Origin: Cupriavidus nantongensis
GTDB taxonomy: Bacteria; Pseudomonadota; Gammaproteobacteria; Burkholderiales; Burkholderiaceae
Length of the DNA stretch: 64,000 nt
Reading direction: 5' to 3'
NCBI RefSeq assembly: GCF_001598055.1
Contig: NZ_CP014845.1
Span: 620,001-684,000 of the forward strand
In this document: piece after piece, positions 54,937-64,000 of the stretch
Layout of the letters: each line of letters begins with the position of its first letter
Numbering within the stretch: the first letter of the stretch is position 1
Notes under the pieces: model-generated
Databases searched by the model: none
Seen by the model: the letters and a program-made list of their open reading frames with translations, nothing else
What the model was told of the DNA's origin: nothing
Program-made: the position numbers and the translations under genes

Positions 54937-54954
54937 GCGTTGACATGATGTTCA

Positions 54955-55383
54955 TCAGCAAGCCAGGCCTGCGGCGCCGCATTTCTGCAGGGGCGGCTGG
55001 GGAATCGTCGAAATGAATGGCGCGGCGCCAATTGCCAGCACAGCGCCGATCTTCGGCAACGTCGTCGCGATGCCGCCAACGACTCCGGACGTAAAGCCCG
55101 TTCCCGCGCTCCACGCCAGTCCTGCGGCAGTCGGGTTGGGCGTATTCACCCAATAGTGCCCGCCATTGGCGACCGCGCCGGCGGCCGCGGCAACCCCGGC
55201 AATGACGACCGGTGCCACCGACCCTTCCACCGATTCCATTTCCGTCGCCGACAGATGGCTGATGTACCGGCCTGACACAGTGTCCGCGCGCTCGATCTCT
55301 TCGAATGTCACTGCCCCGGCGCAAGCCGTGCCGCCGAGGCTGGCCAGCGCAACCGCGGCCAGGGTCTTCTGAACCAGATCCAT
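54955..55383 (-). CDS. Sec-exported precursor with internal double-glycine-type motif; bacteriocin-like or surface peptide candidate
   Basis: The product has 142 residues in three parts. (1) A Sec signal peptide, about 1-24 (LAAVALASLGGTACAGA). (2) A short polar region ending in LSATEMESVEGS (residues 44-55), which matches position by position the leader consensus LSxxELxxIxGG cut by C39 peptidases: L, S, E, M for L, V for I, then Gly-Ser. (3) An 87-residue tail rich in Gly, Ala and Val with two cysteines near the end (KCGAAGLAC). GGAG seven bases before the ATG is a strong ribosome site. A C39-like peptidase is encoded two genes upstream in the same operon. The product is unknown to me; an antimicrobial peptide or fibre subunit fits best. 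Confidence 0.72.
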   Translation of the reverse strand: MDLVQKTLAAVALASLGGTACAGAVTFEEIERADTVSGRYISHLSATEMESVEGSVAPVVIAGVAAAAGAVANGGHYWVNTPNPTAAGLAWSAGTGFTSGVVGGIATTLPKIGAVLAIGAAPFISTIPQPPLQKCGAAGLAC

Positions 55384-55408
55384 GGATTTCTCCTTAGCTC
55401 AAAGCGAG

Positions 55409-56314
55409 TTATTGCAAACGTTCCCTTGCGGGCATGGCGCCCAGCTTTACTACCGTGCCGAGCGTGATCTGCGCACCCCCGCGGCCGCTGACATTGGCGT
55501 TGCCGCTTAGGGAAATGGTGGTCCGGTCGCTGGCGCGATAGCCCAGGCCAAAGACCAGTGCGGTTTGCGTGCTGCGTTGCGCGGGCAGTCCTTGAGGGTT
55601 GCTGTCTGCCTGCTGCAACTGCCAGTTGATGCCGCCGTAGAGCGTGACGGTCTCGTTGGCGGCAAATCCCACCTGCGGCGTCAGCATCAACACGTTGCCT
55701 GGCCTGGTGGTGCCGTCATGCCGCGGCAGGTTCAGCCGATAGGAGGCATTCAGGCTGAGCACCACCGGATCGATCGAGCGATAGAGCGTGCCGCCGGCGG
55801 TGAAGCTGCTGAAGTACGAGACGGCATTGCCGCTGTATTCCACCGCGCCGGTCTCGACGAAGGCGACCAGGCCGGGGCTGCCTTGCTCCTTGAGCAAGCG
55901 GTGGCTGATGGCCAGGGACAGGCTGGAAAAGCGGGTGCTATGGCTGGACTGCTGATCGATGCCCTCGAACAGCGTCCGCTCACTCGTATATGAGCCGGTG
56001 CCGGAAAACGACAGTTCGGTATTCGCTGAATAGCCGTAGCGCAAGCCGGCATACGCCACCAGCGAATCGACATTGCGCGTCTTGGGCACGACCCCGGTCG
56101 CCACGGGAATGATGTTGGGTCCCACCTGGATATAGATGGGGCCACGTGCCGCGGTGCCGCTGCCCTCCTGGTTGAAGTAGGACAAGCCGGCTTCGGCCCG
56201 CCACCGGTTCTGGGCCGTCAGCAAGTCTTCCAGCGTGGGTACGATTTGCGGCCACGCGTGGCATGGGGCGAACGCGGCCGCGGCGGTGGCTACACGTGTC
56301 AGGCGGCGGATCAT
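55409..56314 (-). CDS. Outer-membrane beta-barrel-like protein of the C39 operon
   Basis: The protein has 301 residues with a signal peptide (about 1-22, AAAAFAPCHAWPQ), then a short helix (PTLEDLLTAQNRWRAEAG). After that come alternating amphipathic strands rich in Tyr, Gly, Ser and Thr (LRYGYSANTELSFSGTGSY, SLNASYRLNLPRHDG, VTLYGGINWQLQ) to the C-terminus. This layout fits a small outer-membrane barrel, similar in appearance to transporter-like proteins of the MetA-pathway type or to FapF-like export pores. The start overlaps the peptidase stop by 4 bases. Export of the processed peptide is inferred from the operon. Confidence 0.72.
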   Translation of the reverse strand: MIRRLTRVATAAAAFAPCHAWPQIVPTLEDLLTAQNRWRAEAGLSYFNQEGSGTAARGPIYIQVGPNIIPVATGVVPKTRNVDSLVAYAGLRYGYSANTELSFSGTGSYTSERTLFEGIDQQSSHSTRFSSLSLAISHRLLKEQGSPGLVAFVETGAVEYSGNAVSYFSSFTAGGTLYRSIDPVVLSLNASYRLNLPRHDGTTRPGNVLMLTPQVGFAANETVTLYGGINWQLQQADSNPQGLPAQRSTQTALVFGLGYRASDRTTISLSGNANVSGRGGAQITLGTVVKLGAMPARERLQ

Positions 56315-56961
56315 GGCTGGAACGGTCTCAGCGTCAACCCGGCGAACCTGGCCGGAATCGGCCGCATGAAGGCCGGATTTGCGGCCCGTCTTGCGTCGCG
56401 CGGCATCACGATCAAGGCGCGGCCGGGATAGTCCCGGCTCAGGCGGGTGGTCCACAGTCTCAGGAAATCCGTGGTGCTGTAGATGCGATTGCCGAGCGAC
56501 GGATCGGCCAGTTCCACCGAATACGCATCGATACTGCGCAGGACTGAAAAGTGATTGTCGTTACCGACGTGGAGAAACACGATCGCAGGCACGTTGGTCT
56601 GCCGCAGGGCCTCGAGCGACAGCGCATAGCCGCGCGCCTCGTAGCCAAAATGCGTTGCCGCTGCCGACAGGGTGCTGAGCGTGGCCGGCCCCCTGGCGGC
56701 GATCTGCTTCAGGACGTCGGTCTCGCTGACCGCTTCGCCGTAGTAGTGCCGCAGCAGCGTCGCCAGCGCCGCGGCGCCGCACGAATAGTCATACTGTTGC
56801 CGCACCACGCCTTCATCTCGCATCGCCTTCCACGAGCGCACCGGCGGCTCGGCCGCGGTGGCGTGGCCAAGCTGGCCAAGTGCCAGCACCAGCAAGGTGA
56901 TGGCGTGGCGTCGCAGGGCGGACTGTCCGCGGCAAGACCTCCAGGGGTGAGCACATCGCAT
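56311..56961 (-). CDS. Periplasmic C39-like double-glycine peptidase
   Basis: This 216-residue protein has an N-terminal signal-like segment (about 17-36, ITLLVLALGQLGHATA) and a papain-like C39 domain. The triad can be placed: C61 in QQYDYSCGAAALATLL, H137 in VGNDNHFSVLRS, and D153 in ELADPSLGNR. C39 domains normally sit on ABC exporters in the cytoplasm; stand-alone exported ones are known from functional amyloid operons (FapD). No ABC exporter is present. A Fur-box-like sequence begins 2 bases upstream of ATG 56961; no ribosome site is visible, so a very short or absent leader is possible. Confidence 0.82.
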   Translation of the reverse strand: MRCAHPWRSCRGQSALRRHAITLLVLALGQLGHATAAEPPVRSWKAMRDEGVVRQQYDYSCGAAALATLLRHYYGEAVSETDVLKQIAARGPATLSTLSAAATHFGYEARGYALSLEALRQTNVPAIVFLHVGNDNHFSVLRSIDAYSVELADPSLGNRIYSTTDFLRLWTTRLSRDYPGRALIVMPRDARRAANPAFMRPIPARFAGLTLRPFQP

Positions 56962-56962
56962 G

Positions 56963-56981
56963 GATGAAAATAATTCTCATT
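56963..56981 (-). promoter_or_regulatory. Fur-box-like operator of the C39 operon
   Basis: On the minus strand the text is AATGAGAATTATTTTCATC, close to the palindromic Fur consensus built from GATAAT/ATTATC units and to AATGAGAATNATTCTCATT-type boxes: the two 9-base halves match at 7 positions. It directly precedes the peptidase start codon, where a -10 region would be expected. The surrounding interval 56962-57267 has no gene. Confidence 0.6.
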
Positions 56982-57267
56982 GCCGTCGATGAGCTTCAGG
57001 TTAGCGAACGCGTCCGGCGGGCGGCACCCGTCGATTCAGCAAAGCCGTGTGGTCATGGCCGCCTGGTGCGGCGAGATGTCTGCGGATTGAGAAGAATTTT
57101 CTGCGCTGTCATGCCTGGAATCGCAAGCGATCAGCAGCAACATGTCCGGGGCGGGACCAGGAGCGGGAAGGGAGCCGTGGGAGCGCAGATCGGCGCTCAC
57201 GCGCGTTCGGAATGCGGCTACGATACCGGGATTCCCAAAGCGTTCACAAAATCAGGAAGCGAGCCCC

Positions 57268-57573
57268 ATGCTGGAACTCAGACCAGGCTGCGAACACTGC
57301 AACAAGCCCCTGCCGCCGGATTCGACCGAAGCGCGCATCTGCTCGTTCGAATGCACCTTCTGCGCGGGCTGCGTCGAGCTGCTCGGCAATGTCTGCCCGA
57401 ACTGCGGCGGCGGCTTCGCGCCGCGGCCGGTGCGGCCGGCGCGGGACTGGAAGAACGGCAACTACCTGGGCAACAACCCTGCCAGTACCACGGTCAAGCA
57501 CCGGCCGGTGGACCTGGCCGCGCATGCCTGCCTGGTCGAGGCGGTGGGCCAGGTGCCGCCTGAGCGGCGCTAG
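57268..57573 (+). CDS. DUF1272 zinc-ribbon-like protein
   Basis: The protein has 101 residues. The N-terminal 60 residues are cysteine-rich (GCEHCNKPLP, then CSFECTFCAGCVELLGNVCPNCGG), the DUF1272 pattern, probably binding zinc. It begins MLELRPGCEHC, the usual family start. Its 3' end overlaps the convergent phasin-like gene by 4 bases. The function of the family is unknown. Confidence 0.85.
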   Translation: MLELRPGCEHCNKPLPPDSTEARICSFECTFCAGCVELLGNVCPNCGGGFAPRPVRPARDWKNGNYLGNNPASTTVKHRPVDLAAHACLVEAVGQVPPERR

Positions 57574-58004
57574 CCGCGGGGTTTGGTTTTCGGCTGGAGC
57601 ATTTCGCCAGCCTCCTGCACGTTCTGTTCGGCGCGCTTGCTGATCACGGCAAGCGCCTCGGCTTGCGCCTTCTGCGCGGTCTCGGCCAGCGCGCGCATGT
57701 TTTCCAGCGCCTGGTGCAGCTGCTGCTGCACGAACTCGCTGTGCCTGGCCATGGCCTCGGCCGGGTTGCCGGCCGTGCCGTACTGCTGCGCGGCCGCCTG
57801 CAGCTGTTGCATGGTCTGGGCGAAGATCTCCTGCTGTTTCCTCACGATGGCCTGCATGCCTTCATAGGCCAGCCGGTTGGCCTCGGTCAGGGCCTCGATG
57901 TCCTTGCGGCGCGCTTCGATCACCGCGCTCATGTCCACGCCGGGCAGGCGGAACTGTTCCATCATCCTGGTGAAATCGGCAAAGGGATTGGGAGGCGTGG
58001 CCAT
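57570..58004 (-). CDS. Phasin-family protein
   Basis: This 144-residue protein begins MATPPNPFADFTRMMEQFRLPGVD and continues as a long amphipathic, Gln- and Ala-rich coiled-coil (about 28-125: EARRKDIEALTEANRLAYEG and AIVRKQQEIFAQTMQQLQAA). This matches phasins and related granule-associated proteins that coat polyhydroxyalkanoate granules. AGGAGA precedes the ATG. A granule role fits a Cupriavidus-like host but is inferred. Confidence 0.8.
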   Translation of the reverse strand: MATPPNPFADFTRMMEQFRLPGVDMSAVIEARRKDIEALTEANRLAYEGMQAIVRKQQEIFAQTMQQLQAAAQQYGTAGNPAEAMARHSEFVQQQLHQALENMRALAETAQKAQAEALAVISKRAEQNVQEAGEMLQPKTKPRG

Positions 58005-58285
58005 GCTGGGTCTCCTGGTGGAAGGACTGGCAGGTCGGCCGGCGGCGGGGACGGCGTGCCCTTTGGCCGGGATCCTGTCCACTATAGCCGGTATCCGCAC
58101 ACTTCTGGCCGTCAATCGAGGAAGACCCTAAAGTTACCGTCGCCGCTGCCGTTGGCATCCATAGCCCGCCTGTGCGTATGGCCCGACCCGGCCCGCCCGC
58201 GGACGATGAGAGCGAAGAGCGTTGCGCCTAGGCGTTTCAGGCGCGGCAGCACTTCGCCATGACCAATGCTAATCAGGTAGAAGAA

Positions 58286-59827
58286 ATGAAGAATCTAGGT
58301 ATCGGGGTCCGCCTCGGCATCGGTTTTGGGGTGGTATTGCTGCTTGCGGCGCTGATGACGGGCCTGGGCATGCTGCGGCTGCAGCAGGTGGCCGAGCGCA
58401 CGCACGCGATGATGCAGCAGCCGCTCACCAAGGAGCGGCTGGTCAGCGACTGGTACCGCCTCATGCATACCAGCGTGCGCCGTACCACCGCGGTGGCGCG
58501 CAGCGCCGATCCGTCGCTGGGCCAGTTCTTTGCCGCCGAGACCAAGGCCTCGATCGAAGGCATTGCGCAGCTGCGCGACAAGCTGCAGCCGATGCTCAGC
58601 TCCGAGCAGGAAAAGGCCGCGTTCCAGAAGATCCTGAGCGTGCGCGACCCGTACAACAACGGCCGCGACAAGATCACGAAGCTGAAGCAGGAAGGCCTGA
58701 CCGAGGAAGCCAACCAGGTGCTGGAGCAGGAGTTCGTGCCGGCCGGCGACGCCTACCTGGCCGAGATCCAGAAGCTGCTCGACATCCAGCGCGCCAGCAT
58801 CGACGCCACCGCGCGCGAGATCAACGGAATCTACGTCAACGCACGCAACAGCCTGATCGGGCTGGGCGTGGTGGTGCTGGGCATCGGCATCGCGTTCGCA
58901 TTCTGGCTCACCATCGGCATCACCCGTCCGCTGCATCGCGCCGTGGCGGTGGCACGCACGGTGGCGTCGGGCGACCTGACCAGCCGCATCGATGTCGACA
59001 GCCGCGACGAGACCGGCCAGCTGCTGCAGGCGCTGGCTGACATGAACGCCAACATCCTGCGCATCGTGCGCCAGGTGCGCGCCGGCACCGAGTCGATCGT
59101 GTCGGGCACCAGCCAGATCGCGGCCGGCAACACCGACCTGTCGCAGCGCACCGAGGAACAGGCCTCGTCGCTGCAGCAGACCGCCGCCAGCATGGAAGAG
59201 CTGACCAGCATCGTGCGCCAGAACGCCGACAACGCGCGCCAGGCCAGCACGCTCGCGGTCAACGCCTCGGATATCGCCGCCAAGGGCGGTGAAGTCGCGG
59301 GCAAGGTGGCCGAGACCATGGAGGAGATCAACGGCGCGTCGAAGAAGGTGGTCGACATCATCGCCGTGATCGAGGGCATTGCGTTCCAGACCAATATCCT
59401 GGCGCTGAACGCCGCGGTGGAAGCCGCGCGCGCCGGCGAGCAGGGCCGCGGCTTTGCCGTGGTGGCGGGCGAGGTGCGCACGCTGGCGCAGCGCAGCGCG
59501 ACCGCGGCCAAGGAGATCAAGGCGCTGATCGGCGATTCGGTCGATCGCGTCGAGAAGGGCTCGATGCTGGTGACGCAGTCAGGCCAGACCATGGAAGAGA
59601 TCGTCGCCGCGGTCAGGCGCGTGACCGACATCATGGGCGAGATCAGCGCCGCGTCGGCCGAGCAGAGCTCGGGCATCGAGCAGGTAAACCAGGCGGTGAC
59701 GCAGATGGATACCGTGACGCAGCAGAACGCGGCACTGGTGGAAGAGGCCGCGGCGGCGGCGGGTTCGCTGGAGGAACAGGCGCAGCGGCTGAAGGAGGCG
59801 GTGGCGACGTTCAGGCTGGCGGCCTGA
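58286..59827 (+). CDS. Methyl-accepting chemotaxis protein
   Basis: This 513-residue receptor has a first membrane helix (about 6-28), a periplasmic four-helix sensor domain (about 30-185), a second helix (about 190-212), HAMP (about 213-265) and a methylation/signalling domain. The conserved tip [27 protein letters not shown] region lies near residues 370-392. The C-terminus ends in FRLAA without a CheR-tethering pentapeptide. ATG 58286 ([13 protein letters not shown]) matches common family starts; ATG 58259 adds nine residues. The ligand is unknown. Confidence 0.88.
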   Translation: MKNLGIGVRLGIGFGVVLLLAALMTGLGMLRLQQVAERTHAMMQQPLTKERLVSDWYRLMHTSVRRTTAVARSADPSLGQFFAAETKASIEGIAQLRDKLQPMLSSEQEKAAFQKILSVRDPYNNGRDKITKLKQEGLTEEANQVLEQEFVPAGDAYLAEIQKLLDIQRASIDATAREINGIYVNARNSLIGLGVVVLGIGIAFAFWLTIGITRPLHRAVAVARTVASGDLTSRIDVDSRDETGQLLQALADMNANILRIVRQVRAGTESIVSGTSQIAAGNTDLSQRTEEQASSLQQTAASMEELTSIVRQNADNARQASTLAVNASDIAAKGGEVAGKVAETMEEINGASKKVVDIIAVIEGIAFQTNILALNAAVEAARAGEQGRGFAVVAGEVRTLAQRSATAAKEIKALIGDSVDRVEKGSMLVTQSGQTMEEIVAAVRRVTDIMGEISAASAEQSSGIEQVNQAVTQMDTVTQQNAALVEEAAAAAGSLEEQAQRLKEAVATFRLAA

Positions 59828-60172
59828 CGAGCTGGCCGCCGGTTGTCCCTCTTCCATCAGGAAGAGGGCTGGCGCCTCCTCGGTATGGATGTGATCCCTC
59901 AGTGGCACTGGCCGGCCAGTCGGCGCGCGCTTGCCCTTTCTGTATAGCAGCGCCGCCGCCTGGACGGCACCGTTCAGGTGCAACGAACGCCATCCGGCGC
60001 CGCAAGCCGGGTGCCAGCCCAAATTTCTGCCCGATTGCCGCCCCGGATGCGGTGGTTTTCAGATTCCTGAAAGCAAACTGAGGCAAAATTCTACTTTTCG
60101 CCTAGTTTGTTGCCCTGACCGTGACCCGGCAGGCAGAAGTCCCACCCACCGATAGAGGATCTGAGAGAAGCA
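59828..60172. other. Intergenic region between chemoreceptor and isocitrate dehydrogenase genes
   Basis: A 9-bp hairpin (CCCTCTTCC and GGAAGAGGG at about 59846-59868) follows the chemoreceptor gene and may end its transcript, though without a T-run. The AT-rich part near 60055-60110 probably contains the icd promoter. No gene is supported. Confidence 0.5.
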
Positions 60173-62410
<2,238 letters not shown>

Positions 62411-62416
62411 TGGAAG

Positions 62417-62480
62417 CCGGCCCGCATGACGGGCCGGAGCAGGGTCGAAACCCTGGGGACGAGGTCTCCGGGGTTTTTTC
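62417..62480 (+). terminator. Rho-independent terminator of icd
   Basis: A first 8-bp stem (CCGGCCCG and CGGGCCGG) is followed by a second one (AAACCC(T)GG with CC(G)GGGTTT) and a TTTTTTC run. The second stem with T-run is the likely terminator. Confidence 0.8.
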
Positions 62481-62494
62481 TTTTCGGGGCCGGA

Positions 62495-62713
62495 CTAAGT
62501 GTCCGGTTGTACTTCCCAGCCTTGTTCGGTGCCTTTTTTCTGGTCCCGGTAAGTCCAGCGCGCGCCGCAGTCCTGGCACACGAAGGTGCTGATGGTCACC
62601 GCGGCCGACCCGGGCGGCTTGATGCGTTGGGTGTCGGTGATGCGCAGCGCGGCGTGCCCCGGGGCGCCGCGGCGGTGGCGTTCGATGGCCTGGCAGGCAG
62701 GGCAGAGTGTCAT
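62495..62713 (-). CDS. Small zinc-ribbon-like hypothetical protein
   Basis: This 72-residue protein has two CxxC pairs, TLCPACQAIE (residues 4-7) and FVCQDCGARWTYRD (near residues 46-49), spaced as in a zinc ribbon. The family is not recognised. It lies convergent to icd, with the terminator between them. Confidence 0.65.
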   Translation of the reverse strand: MTLCPACQAIERHRRGAPGHAALRITDTQRIKPPGSAAVTISTFVCQDCGARWTYRDQKKGTEQGWEVQPDT

Positions 62714-62822
62714 TCGTTCTTGTCCGTTCGATGCGGCACTTTAGCACGCACGGACAGCGCGGCCCGCAGCCAGCGCATGCGACGCTTATTGACGCAATTT
62801 CCTGCCGATCTGGCGAAGTGCA

Positions 62823-62851
62823 TTGACCTGGCGCGGAGGCACCTGTATAAG
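62823..62851 (+). promoter_or_regulatory. Sigma-70 promoter with long leader upstream of cspA
   Basis: TTGACC and TATAAG are 17 bases apart, an optimal sigma-70 arrangement. Transcription would start near 62858, leaving a leader of about 137 bases before the cold-shock gene, as expected for cold-inducible csp messages. Confidence 0.7.
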
Positions 62852-62994
62852 GGTGAGTGCAGGTCTTTCAAGCAGCAATCTCGAAGTCCAGGTGCTTGCC
62901 CACACGGCGCCACTTATTCTCCAAGTTACTTCCTTGATCGTCATGCCTTGCCGGCGCTTTTGCCAGGCAAGAAATACTTTTTGAGGAATCCAAC

Positions 62995-63198
62995 ATGGAA
63001 ACCGGTACCGTCAAGTGGTTCAACGATTCGAAGGGTTTTGGCTTCATTACGCCTGATGCAGGCGGCAACGACCTGTTCGCGCACTTCTCCGAAATCCAGG
63101 GCAGCGGCTTCAAGTCGCTGGCAGAAGGCCAGAAGGTGCGTTACGTCGCCGGCGTCGGCCAGAAGGGCCCGGCCGCGACCAAGATCGAGCCGATCTGA
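62995..63198 (+). CDS. cspA: Cold-shock protein (CspA family)
   Basis: The protein has 67 residues with the nucleic-acid-binding motifs KGFGFITPD (RNP1-type) and DLFAHFSEI (RNP2-type) in [18 protein letters not shown]. It is a single-stranded RNA/DNA-binding chaperone. GAGGAA precedes the ATG. A long leader and a good sigma-70 promoter lie upstream and a clear terminator downstream, so it is a single-gene unit. Confidence 0.95.
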   Translation: METGTVKWFNDSKGFGFITPDAGGNDLFAHFSEIQGSGFKSLAEGQKVRYVAGVGQKGPAATKIEPI

Positions 63199-63250
63199 AC
63201 GCGTCGAACCCGAATTGAACTGAGCGCCACGGCGCCAGTTTGACAAGAAG

Positions 63251-63277
63251 AGCTCCGCTGCGGCGGAGCTTTTTTAT
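63251..63277 (+). terminator. Rho-independent terminator of cspA
   Basis: The stem AGCTCCGC/GCGGAGCT has a 4-base loop (TGCG) and is followed by a TTTTTATTTT run. Confidence 0.88.
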
Positions 63278-63377
63278 TTTGCCCGGCCCGATGCCGGCCG
63301 ATGGCGAAATAAAGCCACTGCGCGGCCCTCAACAGGCGTAGAGTGGGGGCAACACCACCATTGCGCCGGAGGCTGCC

Positions 63378-63677
63378 ATGGATATCTATCCAGCTGCGAC
63401 TTACAAGGGGTACGACCTCTATCCCCTGGTGTACAAGCACACCATCACGCGCGTGTGGCCAGAGCCGCGGCCCGACCGCTCGTTCGATGCGGCGGTGGTG
63501 ATCTGCCTGCAGGGCGAGTCGCCGGAAGGCGCGCAGGCGCGCACTTTCCGCCTGGATGCCACGCCGTGGGACAACGTCGGCGGCGCCCGCCGTGGTGCGC
63601 TGCGGTATGCCGAAGCCATCATCAACGGCGCGGTGCCCGGGGTGTCGGTGACCGCGTCCGGATCGCCGGCGTCCTGA
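63378..63677 (+). CDS. Hypothetical protein, first of two tandem paralogues
   Basis: The protein has 99 residues beginning MDIYPAATYKGYDLYPLVYK. It shares YKG(Y/F)DLYPLVY, W(P)xxRPDxSF and V(I)IC with the next gene, so the two are tandem duplicates. No signal peptide or membrane segment is seen. The family is not recognised. Confidence 0.7.
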   Translation: MDIYPAATYKGYDLYPLVYKHTITRVWPEPRPDRSFDAAVVICLQGESPEGAQARTFRLDATPWDNVGGARRGALRYAEAIINGAVPGVSVTASGSPAS

Positions 63678-63744
63678 GCGGACCCCTGCACCGTTGCTGC
63701 ATTTCTCTTCCCATCAACGCGGCATCATGCCGCATGGAGCCGTC

Positions 63745-64000
63745 GTGAGCGACAGCAGTCCCAGCCGCAGTCCCGGCAACAATGTTCCCGGCACCACACC
63801 CTTTGCCAGCTACAAGGGTTTTGACCTGTACCCGCTGGTCTACCGCAACCGGCCCGCGCAGGCCTGGCCGCGTACCCGGCCCGACAACAGTTTCCAGGCT
63901 TCGATCGTGATCTGCCGCGAAGGCTATCGCCCGGGCGAGGACCATGCACGCGTGTTCCCGCTGGGCCAGTCGCGCTGGGAGAACATCGGCTCGGCGCGCC
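63745..64000 (+). CDS. Hypothetical protein, second tandem paralogue (cut by window end)
   Basis: The frame stays open to the window edge. The visible part includes TPFASYKGFDLYPLVYRNRP, RPDNSFQASIVICREG and WENIGSARR, paralogous to 63378-63677 but with an N-terminal extension rich in Ser, Pro and Asn. GTG 63745, with GGAG six bases upstream, is preferred; ATG 63727 is in frame and possible. The C-terminus lies outside the window. Confidence 0.65.
   Translation, partial: MSDSSPSRSPGNNVPGTTPFASYKGFDLYPLVYRNRPAQAWPRTRPDNSFQASIVICREGYRPGEDHARVFPLGQSRWENIGSAR

Overview
The window is GC-rich bacterial DNA packed with metabolic genes. The content suggests a Cupriavidus or Ralstonia type betaproteobacterium (Burkholderiaceae): a 506-residue AcoD-type acetaldehyde dehydrogenase that closely resembles my memory of the Cupriavidus necator enzyme, a monomeric NADP isocitrate dehydrogenase, a gentisate operon, a 2-aminoethylphosphonate operon and REP-type palindromes. 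The genus is an inference; no database was searched.

Layout. (1) 1-5373: periplasmic PQQ alcohol oxidation. An ABC exporter-like pair, a SoxYZ-like carrier and a metallo-beta-lactamase-fold protein precede a quinoprotein alcohol dehydrogenase, whose active site has the Asp-x-Asp pair of lanthanide enzymes, and a cytochrome c. A sigma-54-type promoter precedes the dehydrogenase. (2) 5514-7815: a structured intergenic repeat interrupted by a group II intron whose reverse transcriptase/maturase is frameshifted. (3) 7858-15223: LacI and LysR regulators, a sodium:solute symporter with its DUF3311 partner, an amidohydrolase, a CobW-type GTPase and a YihY membrane protein. (4) 15266-21572: LysR regulator plus the 3-hydroxybenzoate/gentisate operon with its transporter. 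(5) 21759-27441: serine hydrolase, isochorismatase-like hydrolase, GlxA-type regulator and small stress-type or hypothetical proteins. (6) 27535-30194: a second repeat copy split by an IS256-family element, then a third, inverted repeat copy. (7) 30195-37195: DUF779 plus AcoD behind another sigma-54-type promoter, then a Tat-exported molybdenum hydroxylase with its 2Fe-2S subunit and a triheme cytochrome lipoprotein. (8) 37522-50267: phosphonate region: a dimethylglycine-dehydrogenase-like flavoprotein, an EamA transporter, PhnW, an aminoethylphosphonate ABC importer, and divergently a GntR regulator, PhnA and PhnY. (9) 50293-51682: a REP pair split by an IS481-family element. (10) 51779-54198: DeoR regulator and glutamate dehydrogenase. 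(11) 54245-56981: a five-gene operon that is the best candidate for an undescribed system: a periplasmic C39-like peptidase, an outer-membrane barrel, a Sec-exported precursor carrying an internal double-glycine-type cleavage motif, and two paralogous small membrane proteins, all behind a Fur-box-like site. (12) 57268-64000: DUF1272, phasin-like protein, chemoreceptor, isocitrate dehydrogenase, zinc ribbon protein, cold-shock protein and a pair of tandem paralogues of unknown function.

How the parts work together. Ethanol or a similar alcohol would be oxidised in the periplasm by the quinoprotein and cytochrome c, and the aldehyde would be handled either in the cytoplasm by AcoD or in the periplasm by the molybdenum enzyme with its triheme cytochrome. 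The phosphonate genes form a route from 2-aminoethylphosphonate to phosphonoacetaldehyde, phosphonoacetate, then acetate and phosphate. The gentisate genes take 3-hydroxybenzoate to fumarate and pyruvate. All three mobile elements sit inside palindromic intergenic repeats, and the target of each can be rebuilt exactly from the sequence.
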